Shown here: positions 21,455 through 32,869 of the stretch, in pieces
How the letters are laid out: each line of letters starts with the position of its first letter
Position numbering within the stretch: position 1 is the first letter of the stretch
Assembly (NCBI GenBank): GCA_977006965.1
Contig: OZ345383.1
Location: 620,001 to 684,000, forward strand
DNA length: 64,000 nucleotides
DNA from: Phymatolithon calcareum
Lineage: Eukaryota > Rhodophyta > Florideophyceae > Hapalidiales
Direction: 5' to 3'
The notes under the pieces: model-generated
Told to the model about the DNA's origin: nothing
Database searches by the model: none
The model's input: only the letters and a program-made list of their open reading frames with translations
Position numbers and translations under genes: made by a program

Positions 21455-22306
21455 ACGAAATCATCCCTGTAGAGCCACTTGTGAGTCAATGGCCTCTTTC
21501 CATTCTACGCATTTAAAATTAGTATATATTTGAAAACAAAAATTCGAGCAACAGATCAATCCTAGGCAAGGTTCTCTTCGACACTCAGTTGTTCATTTTG
21601 GAGGAAGAAGAACCCTCAGTCTCAATTCCTATACCCTTGAGGCGTAGTAGAAACAGATAGATTTCCTCCAGTGATATCTCTCATAAGGAGGCTCGGTCAA
21701 TCGGGGCGCATCTTCGACGGGATAATAATGCTGGTGGTTTGAAAGGGATTTAGGTCGATTGACGAAGTTACTGTCCCCTTGTTTAGCATTCCTTGCTACA
21801 ACGGAACTTTACACGAAGTATGGCGGAGGGGACATTGGCAATATAAACCCATCAAGTGAGAATGCAAGTTTAGCGGTGGCGATTCATAGATCTGAAGTCT
21901 GACCCTTTTAGGAAATGGGCTAGTTCGCATGTTGTATAGAGCCTCCGGAAGCTGCTTTAGTATTGACGAATGGCAGCGCTTTGGACCTCCATATTAAGAA
22001 CCTGAATTTCGCCTGCACTTCTCGAATGGGAAACAAACCATTTAGCCAATCTCTAAGATTTCGAGATTTCATAGCGATAGCAATCGCACTATATGCAGCC
22101 GGGAAGGAACTTCTGTTTCAAAAGGAGCTCCGGATTGGAGCTGCTTTCAAAAATCTCGTAAAGATCTTTGCAAATAGTCTCCAGTCTCTTTGGGAAATCC
22201 AGCCATTTTATTTCCAGAGCGAGCAGCGAGCTATCAACTACTAGCCTCGAATACTTAAGGTTGCACTACAGCAAGTGGTGCTCAGTCGCATTAACGTTTG
22301 TTGGGT
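21455..22306. other. Intergenic, no gene seen
   Basis: Short frames only, with no element boundary recognised. Confidence 0.4.
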
Positions 22307-22585
22307 CTAACCACGTCCAGCATTTTGGTTGTCTGTCTTAAACGGGTCAATGCTCTCCTTGAAGCTTGTCTGTTTCTCCATAAGCTTCTTGTATAAGTCA
22401 ATGAACCGCTGCTCCAGAGCTGCTTGACTGTCTTCGGCCGATTCAGCTCTGCTAGCGACAGAATATCTGTCGGAGATAGAGGTGGGATGTCCGAGACGAG
22501 CGGCAGACGCGGTCTGTAGGTTTGCCACGACAGCAAAGAATAGAGCGAGCGCGAGGACAATGGTCTTCGGTCCAAGACTAGCCAT
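22307..22585 (-). CDS. Small secreted protein (92 aa)
   Basis: The ATG at 22585 starts with a textbook signal peptide (positive SLGPKTI, then a hydrophobic VLALALFFAVVANLQ core and an Ala-rich cleavage region ending near residue 27). The mature part of about 65 residues is polar and charged, with a helix around AALEQRFIDLYKKLMEKQ and no cysteines. The longer upstream frame has no features, so this Met is preferred. I do not recognise a family. The function is unknown; the signal peptide is the main evidence that the gene is real. Confidence 0.5.
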   Translation of the reverse strand: MASLGPKTIVLALALFFAVVANLQTASAARLGHPTSISDRYSVASRAESAEDSQAALEQRFIDLYKKLMEKQTSFKESIDPFKTDNQNAGRG

Positions 22586-23034
22586 GGTTATTTTACTGTA
22601 GATGGTTATACTGTAGGTTGGGAGTCTTGGTTGTTCTGTTGGTGGGATAAGCATGGCATCTTCATTTATAGCATCCAGCATGTAGGCGAACGGAGAGAAC
22701 GGAAAGTGCAAATTTTGCATTTTTCCTGAACCTGGGCATGCTTTCGTCAAGGCACTTAACGGTATGAGGTCATTTTCGCCTCGAAAAGAAACAAAGTCAC
22801 TAGCCGCACAGAAACGTACCGTGGACCCAAAGCATGGGCTCCGGTTGTGGAGCGCACAACGACAAGGCCCACAAGGCTTGATGTCATGGGGTTACTCTGC
22901 CTCCGACCTTAGCAAGTGTAATCAAATGAAGCCTTCTAGATGTGCTAGCCTCTTAAAGGAATAAAGCAATCATCAACAACAGTGCTATTCAATGTGCTCC
23001 ATTCTGAAAAATCATGTCTAGGAACATACCTATG
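22586..23034. other. Intergenic between secreted-protein gene and SINE
   Basis: It contains the presumed promoter of the minus-strand secreted protein gene. I see nothing else. Confidence 0.4.
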
Positions 23035-23042
23035 TGACGGAG

Positions 23043-23471
23043 CAATTGGTCAAGTGGTAAAACTGATCCAGGGGATGCGCATCATAGATGTGCTTAAGAG
23101 AAGGTCCGGGGTTCGAATCCCGGGTGTGTCTGTTACCGTGAAGAATCCGACGCTGTTTTTCCTACGGGTTTTCGTGTTGTCGACAGGGAGGGATTACAGT
23201 GCATCAAAAAGAAGGCAGGGGGAGGTAAAGAGAAGAGTCCAAAATTTCTGGTCGTCCACATGGACACGCGAATTGTGGAACCACTACGTTTGCTCAAGAT
23301 GGAATCGATTGGCATTTCGATCGTCAGGCAGAGAAAAAGGACTCCTTAAAGCTTTCCAAATTTGCGAGCGTAGATAACGCTCTGCCGTAATCTACGTAGA
23401 CGATAGTTATCGATAAAGCTCTGCTTGTGAGCCTCTTTGGGGACGGCAAATTCATCATCATCATCATCATT
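23043..23471 (+). repeat. tRNA-derived SINE, family A, copy 1
   Basis: The head has an A box (TTGGTCAAGTGGTAAAAC) and a B box (GGGTTCGAATCCC) about 55 bases apart, the layout of an internal pol III promoter in a tRNA with a long variable arm. About 330 bases of body follow, ending in (CAT)n. The unit aligns throughout with 44831-45253. It is flanked by the direct repeat TGACGGAG (23035-23042 and 23472-23479), the target duplication. Confidence 0.85.
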
Positions 23472-23479
23472 TGACGGAG

Positions 23480-25311
23480 GCTACAAAACAACTGGATTTT
23501 TCGTAGGTACCGGAATAAAAACAAATCCATTCTTGGAGAAAAGCTGAACGAGAATCGTGAAACGACTATATTGAAAAATATAATTACTGTGGAAGATGCA
23601 CGAGAATCGTGACAGTTGTCTCACGATTCAAACACTGTGGTAGATTTATTTGCGAGAGTCATCATGAGAAGAACAAAAAGAGAATCAGTACTGTTGTGCA
23701 ACACTACTAGTTCTCTTTTTGTTTCTACCATCTTCGTGAAGTAGGCTCTTCTCTCTATTCTTGACTGGGGTTTTTGACGCTCATCGAGGTTCTTCTTATA
23801 CAGTACTTTGGTGCTGTCCTTGAATGGAGTGGTTTCGACGCTCGGTAAAGCCTTCAATGACAATATAATGCACTGTGATTACTCTGGCATAACACTCGCC
23901 CAGAAAACTATGATCGCACTGCCTTGCACGTGATGCACCGCGTACAGTATGCACCGTGGAGCGTGAGATATCATACAGTACGAGGAGCAGGCGTACTTTA
24001 CGGCGTGGCAATTTACATTATGTGAGCACGGCCTTCTCAAGATGATCGATTGCAATTTTTCGAAACGAAAGTTAGCACCGTCAAACGTTCATCACCGCAT
24101 CTGTTTGGTTGAAATGCACATTTATTCGCGTAGCTGTCATAGCGGAACGTAAAAGCTGCCCGCGTTTGCTTTTTCATCCTGTCTTCATCGCTTCGATAAT
24201 TTGCCGGTGAAAGGCCTACCTCAGATACTATTTCACAATGAGGTATTCGTAATTAAGTGGATTTATTGAGATGGATCCACGAGTCCCAATTGGAGGAAGG
24301 ATCACTCTTCTGCTGCTGCAATACGCATACAGCCACACTTTCTAGGCTTGTGTTCTACTGGCTTAAAAAATGTATTTGCCGTAATCAGTTTTGCATACAT
24401 AATTTCAATGGCTCGAGTCACGTCAGTCTCTTCTGCAAGGGTCCATGTAGGCTTCCTCACGATACTGTCGCGTGTTCCAAGTGCTCGACTGTCCACTTCT
24501 TCAATCAATTTCGGTGGGTTTCTCGGGAAGTGGCGTACGAACCATCCTGCACAGAGAATTCTGTGTCTTCTTTCTTTCATCTTCACTGCTTGGTGCTGTA
24601 GACCATTCTTGGAAAACGTTATTTTCTTGGCACAGAGTTCTTATTGCTGCTCACAGACTCGTCGGAGGCCAGATCTCCTGTTCGGTTCTCGAACAAAGTC
24701 AAGCATTTAGAGCTCCATCTGTACCCCAACGTCAAGGTTGACCTTAACCCTGGTGAGATGGAAGATGTACCTGGAACACGCAGTAGGATACCGAGGAAGG
24801 GAAGAGGAACTGGAAGACGTAACAAAGGATATTGGGTATCTCAGGAAAGATGAACACCTGAAACAATCATTAGAACAAGGCGAAAAAGGTATTGTGTCGA
24901 GGAATTGGAGATTAGGAGAGACAAATAGAGCCAGAGAGGCCGAAGAAGGACGGATAGTTTAAATTCCTACAGACCAGGCGAGCAAGCTTCCAGGAGCGCT
25001 ACATACAAGGGACAAAACTATGCGTCTGTATTTTCACCAGAGGAGAAAATCAAGTTTCGGTGCGTTCTTTCGAACCAGCGCAGTAACCGAACTTGTTGTC
25101 GTCCCGCGCTTAGCACGGCCGATGGAGATGGACCAAGAAACCGAATAGGAATGCAAAATACTAACTCGAGCCCTTGCAGGGAGAGAACTGCGAACTAAGG
25201 AGATCATAGGAGACACGAGCGTGATCGACACGGAAGCGAGCAAGAAGTGGCCCTGTTAATCATCTTGAGGTTTTGGGAGCTTCTAAAACAAAGCAACTTA
25301 TATCTAGACTC
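23480..25311. other. Intergenic, no convincing gene
   Basis: It contains many short frames. The plus-strand frame at 24738-24962 is charged and helix-like but has no family signature and no upstream support. A motif near 25265-25300 (GGTTTTGGGAGCTT) recurs at 53870-53890 with changes, suggesting decayed repeat material. Confidence 0.4.
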
Positions 25312-25758
25312 TCCAATGTCACTCTAGCTGTTCTTGTTTGTACTGCAAGAGTCTGGAACGAAGTCCTGACCACACGTGAAATTACCGCTAACACTACTAC
25401 TTGAGAAAGAATTTGTACCTCAGATGAATCATCTCATACCCAGGAACACTCACAGGTTGCTTCTAGTCCCCTCAAACCTTCATTGTGCTCCGATGCAGCT
25501 GCTCATGGCGTAGATCGGTGCAAGATATTGTTTTAAGCACAATTGGAGACGCAGATCAGGTATTACTATGGTCAGCACTCTTCACAGAAGAAGAAGGTTC
25601 TCAGGATTACTGACATTTTCACCATTTTTGTCAATGATACCGCATGAACTTTGCTCAATTCTGCACGATAGTCAATGCGGAAAAGGAGCAGACCACTTTG
25701 TCCGACGTGCTCATATTTTCTTAGTATAATGATTCGTGCTACGGTCTTTCAATTCAGT
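25312..25758. repeat. Dispersed repeat R1, copy 2
   Basis: Second copy of the repeat at 21011-21454, in the same orientation and about 4.3 kb away, with substitutions spread along its length. Confidence 0.8.
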
Positions 25759-27772
25759 AGTGCCAGATAGGATGTGGACCTGCTTCGTGATCGGATGAGA
25801 CAGCGAATGTTCTACTAGACCTTGGCGAAAAATCTTATTGATAGGAGCGATATATGCCTGCGCTCCGGAAGTGAAGGCACAGCAACCACTTCTACACTCG
25901 TGCCCAGCACTTCGTGGTGACTTTCGCCCTCATATCGACAATCGTAAAAGAACGCCAAAAGGAGCTCTAGCACAGAAGCAGTATAGGAAGTCTGCGGTCC
26001 ATGTAAGACAAAGAAGGCGCCAGTTATGTGTTCGGAGTGTAGGGGCATCCTTTCAAACCAGATTTATAATATTGGACATCCATTGTTTTAGAATTCAGAT
26101 TCGCGAGGCGCATTGTGCCGCACTGCTCAACAATAGCATCCACTTTCCACGCACAGGGTCTCCTCCTATACGCGCTCCGGTGTCGTGTTATTGAACATCG
26201 TACTCGCCAGGGTCACCTACATGTCAAGAGCCGCCCTACGGGGCGCAAAAAATTACGGCGCCAACTCCACGGCTTTGACAGCCGCGAAACAGCAGATGCC
26301 GTACAAACAAGGCTGGACGGAGGAGTCCGGGTGGAATCGTAACTCTCGATCCTGGAGCGTGAAAGTGAATCGCATATGACGTAAAGAAGCGTGCCCCGAT
26401 CCGGGTTGAGTCATACAAGCTAAAACTTTTCTCGCCACGAAAACAAACGCCTAAGACCATTCGTTCAATTTGTGAATACGCCTGGATTTGCTCAAGATGG
26501 CTGAGCGTTGTACGATAGCGGCTCCCCGGTGAGGCTAACGCAGCTGGAGCTAGGAGTTGGACGAGCGACGCGGCACAGCATGCCCGGGAAGAGGGAGTCG
26601 GAAGCGAACAATAACCTGAGGAGATGGCATGGTGACGCCATGGGTAGAAGCATAGGGTGGCAATCGCGGAAGCATTGAAGGGGAGATTGAAGCTGTTCGG
26701 AACGGTTCAGCGCGAAAGGGTCGGGACGTAGTACGTGGACAGAGCATGTTTCAGAGAGTGATGTTGCCAAGTGTTCATGATTCACCGCACATTTCGTTTT
26801 GCACCGCCCTAAAACATTCCACCTGATGAGCGTGACTACGGTGAGAATAACAGGCTGTGTTGACTCAAACGTGACAGACGGACAAAACGTTACAGGTTTA
26901 GTACGCACAAATGACTGTTTTGTGTCTTGGAATAGTGTGGTCCCTCTCAGAAGGTAAACGAAGGCCAGAGAGAATGAAAGGTCTGAACTGTAGGAGAGAT
27001 CAGAGCGTCTCATCTTAACGATTTGTTGGCTTCGCGCGCGCATATGGGCAAGAAGTCCAGAGTGAGTACTCTGCCCTTGAGATTGGTATCGTGCGGATCC
27101 CTGTTACTGTTGTTATCGGTTGAGGAAGCTTTATGTGTAGCTAAAACGGTTGGGTGTGTTGACTGAGCTGTGTGTGGAGAGCAGATGTCGGGTTGCGTTC
27201 TCCTCGAGAGCTGAGAGATATGGAGATGAGAAGAGTACTGTAGATAAATCGGGGTGAGATTGTACCGGATGCGAGCATAAGCGAGTATAACCGATAGGAG
27301 CGGCAATGGTCAGGCATACCCCATTCTTACAGGCTCATATTAAAAAACGCTGCTAGCACTATTTGAGGAAACGCAAAATTAAAAACGAGCGTCTCGAGTG
27401 TCACCGACTCTCTCCGCCCGCGCGTCGAAGAAGTGATTCTGGAATGATAAATTATGATTACTCTCTTGGGTCGTATTAGAACACAACAAGATGCCACGAG
27501 GTACGATGAAAAACCGCGAAGGCGTGTTCCCGTTGAAGTGGTTTGTTGATTCCTTTTTCTAGATTTTCAGTCTACTGTTCTGCTGTATGTGGGATACCTG
27601 ATGATTTTATTTGAAGGCTCCCAAACCCTCACCTTGTAGTAGCGGTATGGGCGATATCTGCCAATCGCTCATTCTAGCAATGCTGGACTTTATCTTCAAT
27701 TTGCCCAGGAACCCTGGGGAATGGAGAGCGCTCCACAATCGTCCTCGTTATTTTACGTTAACATCTTGGAAA
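25759..27772. other. Intergenic with one doubtful small ORF
   Basis: Apart from the 52-codon frame at 26221-26379, I see no gene in these two kilobases. Frames on both strands are short and overlap without motifs. Confidence 0.4.
26221..26379 (+). CDS. Possible small protein (52 aa), unrecognised
   Basis: The frame from the ATG at 26221 reads as a basic, Asn/Ser/Trp-containing peptide (starts MSRAALRGAKNYGANSTALT, and contains YKQGWTEESGWN). Its composition is more protein-like than neighbouring frames. It has no signal peptide or membrane span. It could be a small mitochondrial subunit or chance; nothing beyond composition supports it. Confidence 0.25.
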   Translation: MSRAALRGAKNYGANSTALTAAKQQMPYKQGWTEESGWNRNSRSWSVKVNRI

Positions 27773-29260
27773 CTAAGCCTTTGCTTCTTCCAACCGCTGT
27801 TGAAGCCATTTTTCATCACAGCTCATCGTTTCGTACCATTGCCACTTCATAAGTGCGTCATGAAGAGAGGTGGGCACACGTTCTTCGTTCCTCAGCACGC
27901 ACGCTATGATACCTTGTACAATTGCAATAACAACAAGGAGGACAATTGGAACAAAGAAAAGAACACCTACAGTCGCCTTGTCCTTCGGCTGTCTATCAGA
28001 CATCTGAATGCCATACTCTCCCACGCCTTCAAGGAAACCTAGCACGCGAAAAAGCGTAACGCTGGTGAACGCATCGATAATTTCGTACCGCAGAGTCTGG
28101 GGCGCGTTGGCCATTCCTGCAGATATCTTGCATTGCCCGGCAACTGCCATGAGAAGTCCCACGTGCGGCCGCACAATGTTGTCCCCTTCAATAAACGTAT
28201 AGATATATGGAGAAATCCGGAAGCTTTCTACTCCAAGAGTATCGTTGACTTGGGTGCTGTTTTCTTCATGGTCCACGCCAAATACGAACAGTTTCTTCTC
28301 CGAGTACATCGCGCATGCACGAGCAAGCCAGTTTCTATTACCCGTAACGACCGAGACATAGTCCCCCGCATCAAAAGTCGATATCAGACATTGCAAGGGA
28401 TTATTCCCCGTCCACAGTATGTCGGGAATTATGGATACGTGACCTCTCACTCCAGATTGTAAATGACCCTCAACAAGTTTGTAGGATCCACCTTCACGGT
28501 CCGTTCCGACAAGTTGTACCTCTTCCTGGGTGATATCTTTTGAAGCAGTAATCGACAGAGCAAGATCGGACTCGGTATCACGTCCGATACTAAGCCAGTT
28601 ATTCGAGCTCTCCAAGCCGGTGAACGCTGCAAACTGTTCGTTGCTGCACTCAGTGGCACCAATGTCTGTTTTGTGGGGAGCGCATACGCGGAGTCCGAAA
28701 TCTTCAGACTGCTTAGCATCTTCCACGCAACCGGAACCGTCTGTTCGGAAAGGTGAGATGCGGGTGGTATACTCCAAGCTGGAAGTCTTGGACGCACGAA
28801 CGCATCCAGGGCCAGGTTTCACAATGCCTAGGCTGGAATAATTGCGGAGACTTATATTCTTGGCTGTTGGCAAGGCCGCGGAACCTTTTCCGAATGCTTG
28901 GTTAACCCATACCTTGTCGTACTCATTTTTGCTCCCACTGCCGTACTCTGTGCAAAGCAACATTCCGAGGATGACCAAGTTAACAATGATGATTAGCAAT
29001 CGAGTTCTTCTTCGGACGGACTGGTCCACAGGATGACCAGGTTGTGAGCTTCGTTCCCAGACGAGAGCATATGGCGTGAGTCGACCAAAGCCACACTCCT
29101 TGAGCTTGACGTTGTTCTGCTGTGCCCGTAGTCTTGCAACATAGCCCGAGACTGCAGACGAGTAGGTTTCGGCGAGAAAGATGGAGACGATGATCTCGAA
29201 GAGGAGGAACTTGACGACATTCCACCAATTTGTGGAGAAGGGTAAGACAATCGGAGACAT
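27773..29260 (-). CDS. Three-span orphan membrane protein (495 aa)
   Basis: A single exon. Hydrophobic spans lie at about residues 12-31 (VVKFLLFEIIVSIFLA), 84-101 (LLIIIVNLVILGMLL) and 437-462 (VGVLFFVPIVLLVVIAIVQG). Between spans 2 and 3 is a loop of about 330 residues with scattered cysteines and several N-x-S/T sites, which should be luminal or extracellular. The C terminus is a short charged tail ending in a helix (CDEKWLQQRLEEAKA). The start at 29260 puts the first span near the N terminus. I recognise no named family. The layout suggests a cell-surface protein; the function is unknown. Confidence 0.72.
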   Translation of the reverse strand: MSPIVLPFSTNWWNVVKFLLFEIIVSIFLAETYSSAVSGYVARLRAQQNNVKLKECGFGRLTPYALVWERSSQPGHPVDQSVRRRTRLLIIIVNLVILGMLLCTEYGSGSKNEYDKVWVNQAFGKGSAALPTAKNISLRNYSSLGIVKPGPGCVRASKTSSLEYTTRISPFRTDGSGCVEDAKQSEDFGLRVCAPHKTDIGATECSNEQFAAFTGLESSNNWLSIGRDTESDLALSITASKDITQEEVQLVGTDREGGSYKLVEGHLQSGVRGHVSIIPDILWTGNNPLQCLISTFDAGDYVSVVTGNRNWLARACAMYSEKKLFVFGVDHEENSTQVNDTLGVESFRISPYIYTFIEGDNIVRPHVGLLMAVAGQCKISAGMANAPQTLRYEIIDAFTSVTLFRVLGFLEGVGEYGIQMSDRQPKDKATVGVLFFVPIVLLVVIAIVQGIIACVLRNEERVPTSLHDALMKWQWYETMSCDEKWLQQRLEEAKA

Positions 29261-29668
29261 TGTGTTTGATTTGCCGTGAAGAGGCTGGTTTGTGGAGTTG
29301 GGAAGATAGTTAAATCAAGTCTTTGCCGAGACCATTTTCCCGAATCGTGGAGAGAGAGAGATGCGACTATATACGAAAGCATTCGAGATGGAGCTTCATC
29401 TCTCTCCAGGTGGAGAGCGTTATTAAAATCTCATCGCGCGCATAAAAAGCTTCAACTGAGATCTTGAAACCGCGATGCGTGTGTAGTTCTAACTGATTAC
29501 ATATGATTACCCTATGCTTGCAGACGACTGTATCATTTGCGGTAAATCAAGGACGAGGTGAGGCCCAAGAAGTCCCAAAGCCCCCTTCGAACTGGTGACG
29601 TTTTTGAGTGGTCGCCATCTGCACAAAACGTCACGTTTTTGCTTCAAGTAACGTTTTGTGAAAGCACG
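29261..29668. other. Upstream region of the orphan membrane protein
   Basis: No gene seen. The promoter of the minus-strand membrane-protein gene should lie here. Confidence 0.4.
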
Positions 29669-29806
29669 TACTGTATGAAAAAGAAGTTGTGTACAGTACA
29701 AGCTGAGCTAGGTCAAATCAACTACTGTTACGACTATCGCTGTCTCTCGATGGAATTGATTTGAGCATGTAGCTTCACTGTACAAAAATTTCTTTTTCAT
29801 ACAGTA
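29669..29806. mobile_element. 138-bp MITE with TA target site
   Basis: Inverted termini TACTGTATGAAAAAGAAGTT and (right end, reversed) TACTGTATGAAAAAGAAATT are followed by TGTACAGT on both sides, giving arms of about 28 bp. TA at each end fits a Tc1/mariner-type target. There is no coding capacity. Confidence 0.75.
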
Positions 29807-30459
29807 CGGGCTTTCAAAGCTCTCAGGGCAAAGGCAGTTTCCCGAAGCTGTTCGAGCCCCGCTGGACATTCCACACACTACGTTTCAATACTGCGTGGGA
29901 ATTAAAGATCGTGCGAGAGAGAGGTGGAAGCAGCGTTAGGAGCGCGCTGCAGTTGCGGCGACCTTGTACAGTCGAACCTGTATAGCTGCAACCTGTATAG
30001 CTGCAAAACCTGCATTCGTGCAATCGAATCGCCTAGACCGATTTGGTATATGCCGAAAAGTAACTAAATTTAAACCTACCTTGCAAACTGCATTAGTGCA
30101 ACTGAAGGGAATGCCACCCTTAATTTTGAATAGAATTTTGATAGCACGGATTGCAACAGAGACTGGCTCTCGTCATAAATCGTGCAGGGCTGCTTGCCAA
30201 GTAAGTTCCATGTTCTACATAGAATAGCGTTATTTGATGATGCTCATCCCTGCAGGAAAGACCACTGCGCATACCTCGTCAGCCCAAATGAGGAGGATGA
30301 CTGCATCGCAGATGTGGAAGAGGCGGCACTTGTCGGCGATATCCTGCATGAAATGAATCCTGTTGAGACCAGCGAAGCCGCTGAGAGTGTTGAAAAGGAG
30401 AACAAGCCGAAATTGTCGCTTGCTGAGCAGTTGCGTCATCTGAGTTTGGCAGTAGAGAT

Positions 30460-30791
30460 TGTCGTCAAACGGCCACTTCGTGCCTCGCGCGATCGGCCGT
30501 CCGTACGATCGGACGGCTGGGTGGCCGCGCGGAAAAGGGGAAGGGAGTGAGCTGGTGAGGGTGTGATCGGGCCAATGCCTTCCCGTGAGAACGGGCTCCG
30601 GCCAATGCCTTCTCGATAGACCAAAGTAGCCTTTAGCTTTACTTAGTCTGTTACGTTCTGTCCAGGGGGAACCAAAGCTGAGGGGGATGGTCAGCAGGAT
30701 ATGTAGCAACACAGGAACTCGCCGGCCTTTGGGGCCGGTGAGTGTAAGCCCATGTAAGCACCCATGAGATGCCCAGGGAGTATGATTGACA
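30460..30791 (-). repeat. copia 3' LTR
   Basis: 332 bp. I found no difference from 37759-38090 reading base by base. It contains several short GC-rich inverted repeats (for example CCGTCCGTACGATCGGACGG). GAGAT lies directly outside. Confidence 0.93.
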
Positions 30792-30801
30792 CTCCCTCCA
30801 A
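30792..30801 (-). other. Polypurine tract of the copia element
   Basis: On the minus strand TTGGAGGGAG runs straight into the TGTC start of the 3' LTR, the position and composition expected of the plus-strand primer. Confidence 0.6.
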
Positions 30802-30927
30802 TGGGCTGCCTGTGTGATACATCAAAATGACCATCAAATACACTATCAGAAGGAATCAAATAAAAGGGAATGAAATGACATGGTGGGAAAAAATTAAAAG
30901 TATTGCATGTTGTGCGGGCATTAGCTC

Positions 30928-32502
30928 TTGGTCCCAAAAGGGAGACACGATATCCTTGCGTGGATCACTGGCGCACCCCACATGACAAGCGAGTGGAAGG
31001 CGACTGGTGCATGTCGAATACATGATATGTGGCGGTGCGAGGGCGCGGCACTGCAGCGCTCTGCCCAAAGAGCGCGGAGCACGCGCCGAAGGAATAACAA
31101 CTGGCCTCGTGGTGGCTGGGGCACGATTGCCATGACTAAGAAACAAGACGATCTCGGCGGCCGCCCTCGTGCTGGGAACGGAGAGCGTGCGGCGGCGGGG
31201 CCGACGGACATACGGAAGCCGCATGATGGGCGGGCCGGGATGGCTCGCAAGAGGCGACAGCGGCAACACAGGCAACAGCAGCATGCTGCATCTGATGCGG
31301 TCGCGGGGAGTGCCACAACTATGCGAGTGCGTGTCTGGGCGGCGAAGGTGGCGCCTGTCACAGATGGGATTCGGCGTATTGCTCGCCGACGCTTAGACTG
31401 GAGCGTGCCAGTCTGGCGTACAAAGCGGGGCCGGCGTCGGGAGAGAGAGCGAAGAGGAGCGCGTGTTGTGACTCGCCGAACCGGGGTTTTGCCCACCACT
31501 GCTGCGCTCGTGGAACCGGCGGGGGTCCGTTCCCATGGATTGGAGTTGCTTGCTGACTCTCCTTTGGCAGCGGGGTCCTCGTCGGACGCGCGGGCGCAGT
31601 ATGATGTGGATGGGCGCTGGCTTGTTGAGGCGCTCATGATGGGGGATGACAGTGCGGACGGGAATGGGCTGGTGCTGGAGGCGGGCGTCCCTCACGCGAG
31701 TGATCAAACCAAGTCACCGGTCGCGGGGTTCCACCCCGTAGGTTGGGATGCGGAACTGTTTGGTGGTGTTCGTGATGGAGCGATTGTGATGACCACCTAT
31801 GCAGTCCGGGGTTCTCGGGCCGAGCACGAGTGGGAAAGGACCCCGGATTGCTTCATACCAGCGCGTCGTGATTCGTCGAGGCGTGACGGTAGGATGGTGC
31901 GCAGCGAGGTTGTTGCTGGTCATGTTTTGGCCTTTCTTCGCCGTTATCCGGGTGTTGCCGTGATAACCTCTGGTATTGGTGCACGATCTCCGGTTGCGTG
32001 GAATGTGGAAGTTCGTAGAGAGGTTGCGGGACAGCCGCGGTGTACATCCGGTACGCACGACTGCATCAAAGCTGCCATCGTGAATGCTGTGTTTGCGGTG
32101 CGGGGATGTGATGCATCTTCCTGGGTGCAACAGTTCGTAGACGCGGATCCGCGACTTTATACGACGTTTAAGCCAGTTGGGGAGGTTCTTCGCGCAGCAA
32201 CAGAGTCACGTGTGGGCTGCCGCGCGTCACGTGATGTCGATATCCAGCGTGCGATACAGTCATCAGATCGTATGTGCGCGTTCCGACTTCTCGGGTCCAA
32301 ACGAAGCGGCGTATTCGTTGTGCGTCTCCAGGAGGTGAAGGGTGTCGATCACGCGGTTATAGTTGATGCGAATATGGGAGTTATAATCGACTCAGAGGAG
32401 AAGTCAGCGTTGGCTTTATCTCCGGAAGTCCTTCACCGGTGTGGCGGAGACGGTCCGAGAGACTTGCGTGTGACAGATGTGAGACATTTTAAGGGGATAT
32501 AA
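30928..32502 (+). CDS. Antisense ORF inside copia, possible Cys-protease-like
   Basis: 524 codons on the strand opposite gag-pol, between the 3' LTR and the RNase H stop; the two stops lie 58 bp apart, tail to tail. The N-terminal 180 residues are Arg-rich and low in complexity. The C-terminal part looks globular. C379 sits in GTHDCIKAAIVNAVFAV, at the start of a predicted helix, and H475 with D480 sits in KGVDHAVIVDANMGVII. The Cys-helix, then His, then Asp order resembles papain-fold cysteine peptidases, but this is my inference from motif shape only and no named family is claimed. No LTR-element function is known for it. It could be expressed from the LTR read on the opposite strand. Its GC content is above that of the neighbouring DNA. 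Confidence 0.6.
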   Translation: MVPKGRHDILAWITGAPHMTSEWKATGACRIHDMWRCEGAALQRSAQRARSTRRRNNNWPRGGWGTIAMTKKQDDLGGRPRAGNGERAAAGPTDIRKPHDGRAGMARKRRQRQHRQQQHAASDAVAGSATTMRVRVWAAKVAPVTDGIRRIARRRLDWSVPVWRTKRGRRRERERRGARVVTRRTGVLPTTAALVEPAGVRSHGLELLADSPLAAGSSSDARAQYDVDGRWLVEALMMGDDSADGNGLVLEAGVPHASDQTKSPVAGFHPVGWDAELFGGVRDGAIVMTTYAVRGSRAEHEWERTPDCFIPARRDSSRRDGRMVRSEVVAGHVLAFLRRYPGVAVITSGIGARSPVAWNVEVRREVAGQPRCTSGTHDCIKAAIVNAVFAVRGCDASSWVQQFVDADPRLYTTFKPVGEVLRAATESRVGCRASRDVDIQRAIQSSDRMCAFRLLGSKRSGVFVVRLQEVKGVDHAVIVDANMGVIIDSEEKSALALSPEVLHRCGGDGPRDLRVTDVRHFKGI

Positions 32503-32560
32503 AGATTGAGAGGAGAGGGGAATTGGGATGGATTGACATGAATAAAGGGAAACGGATGAT

Positions 32561-32869
32561 CTAGTTGCGGATGATCCACTGTTCGGGTTGGACATGTAGA
32601 AACCCAGATGATACAACATTCTGAAGTGCTGCTTGAGACATGGGCTTAGTTAGACCATCGGCGAGGTTCTTCGAGCTGCGAACGAAACCTATGTCCGAGA
32701 TGACTTTGTCGCGGAATCCTTCTCGAGCGGCAGCAATGTCCAACATCATACGCTTTTCGGACGTCCGAGAACCCTTTGAGATGACGTCGAAGAGTGACGT
32801 AGAGTCAGTGAAAAGTTGTACCGGTATCTTCCGTCCGTAAATTTCGCCGAGTTCTTCTGAGAGCGTCAC
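32561..32869 (-). pseudogene. copia RNase H segment
   Basis: It encodes the end of pol: VQLFTDSTSLFDVISK holds the RNase H acidic site (TDS), and SSKNLADGLTKPM is the standard copia C-terminal motif. It is in the -1 frame relative to the reverse transcriptase segment; the change falls near 32900, at the block after SAMAGE. Confidence 0.85.

Noticed and set aside
23043-23135. Possible tRNA gene (A and B boxes)
   Set aside because: No proper cloverleaf, and the same head plus about 330 bases of body recurs at 44831 with target duplications, so it is a SINE.
23453-23471. Microsatellite (CAT)n as an independent locus
   Set aside because: It is the 3' tail of the SINE; the target repeat follows directly.
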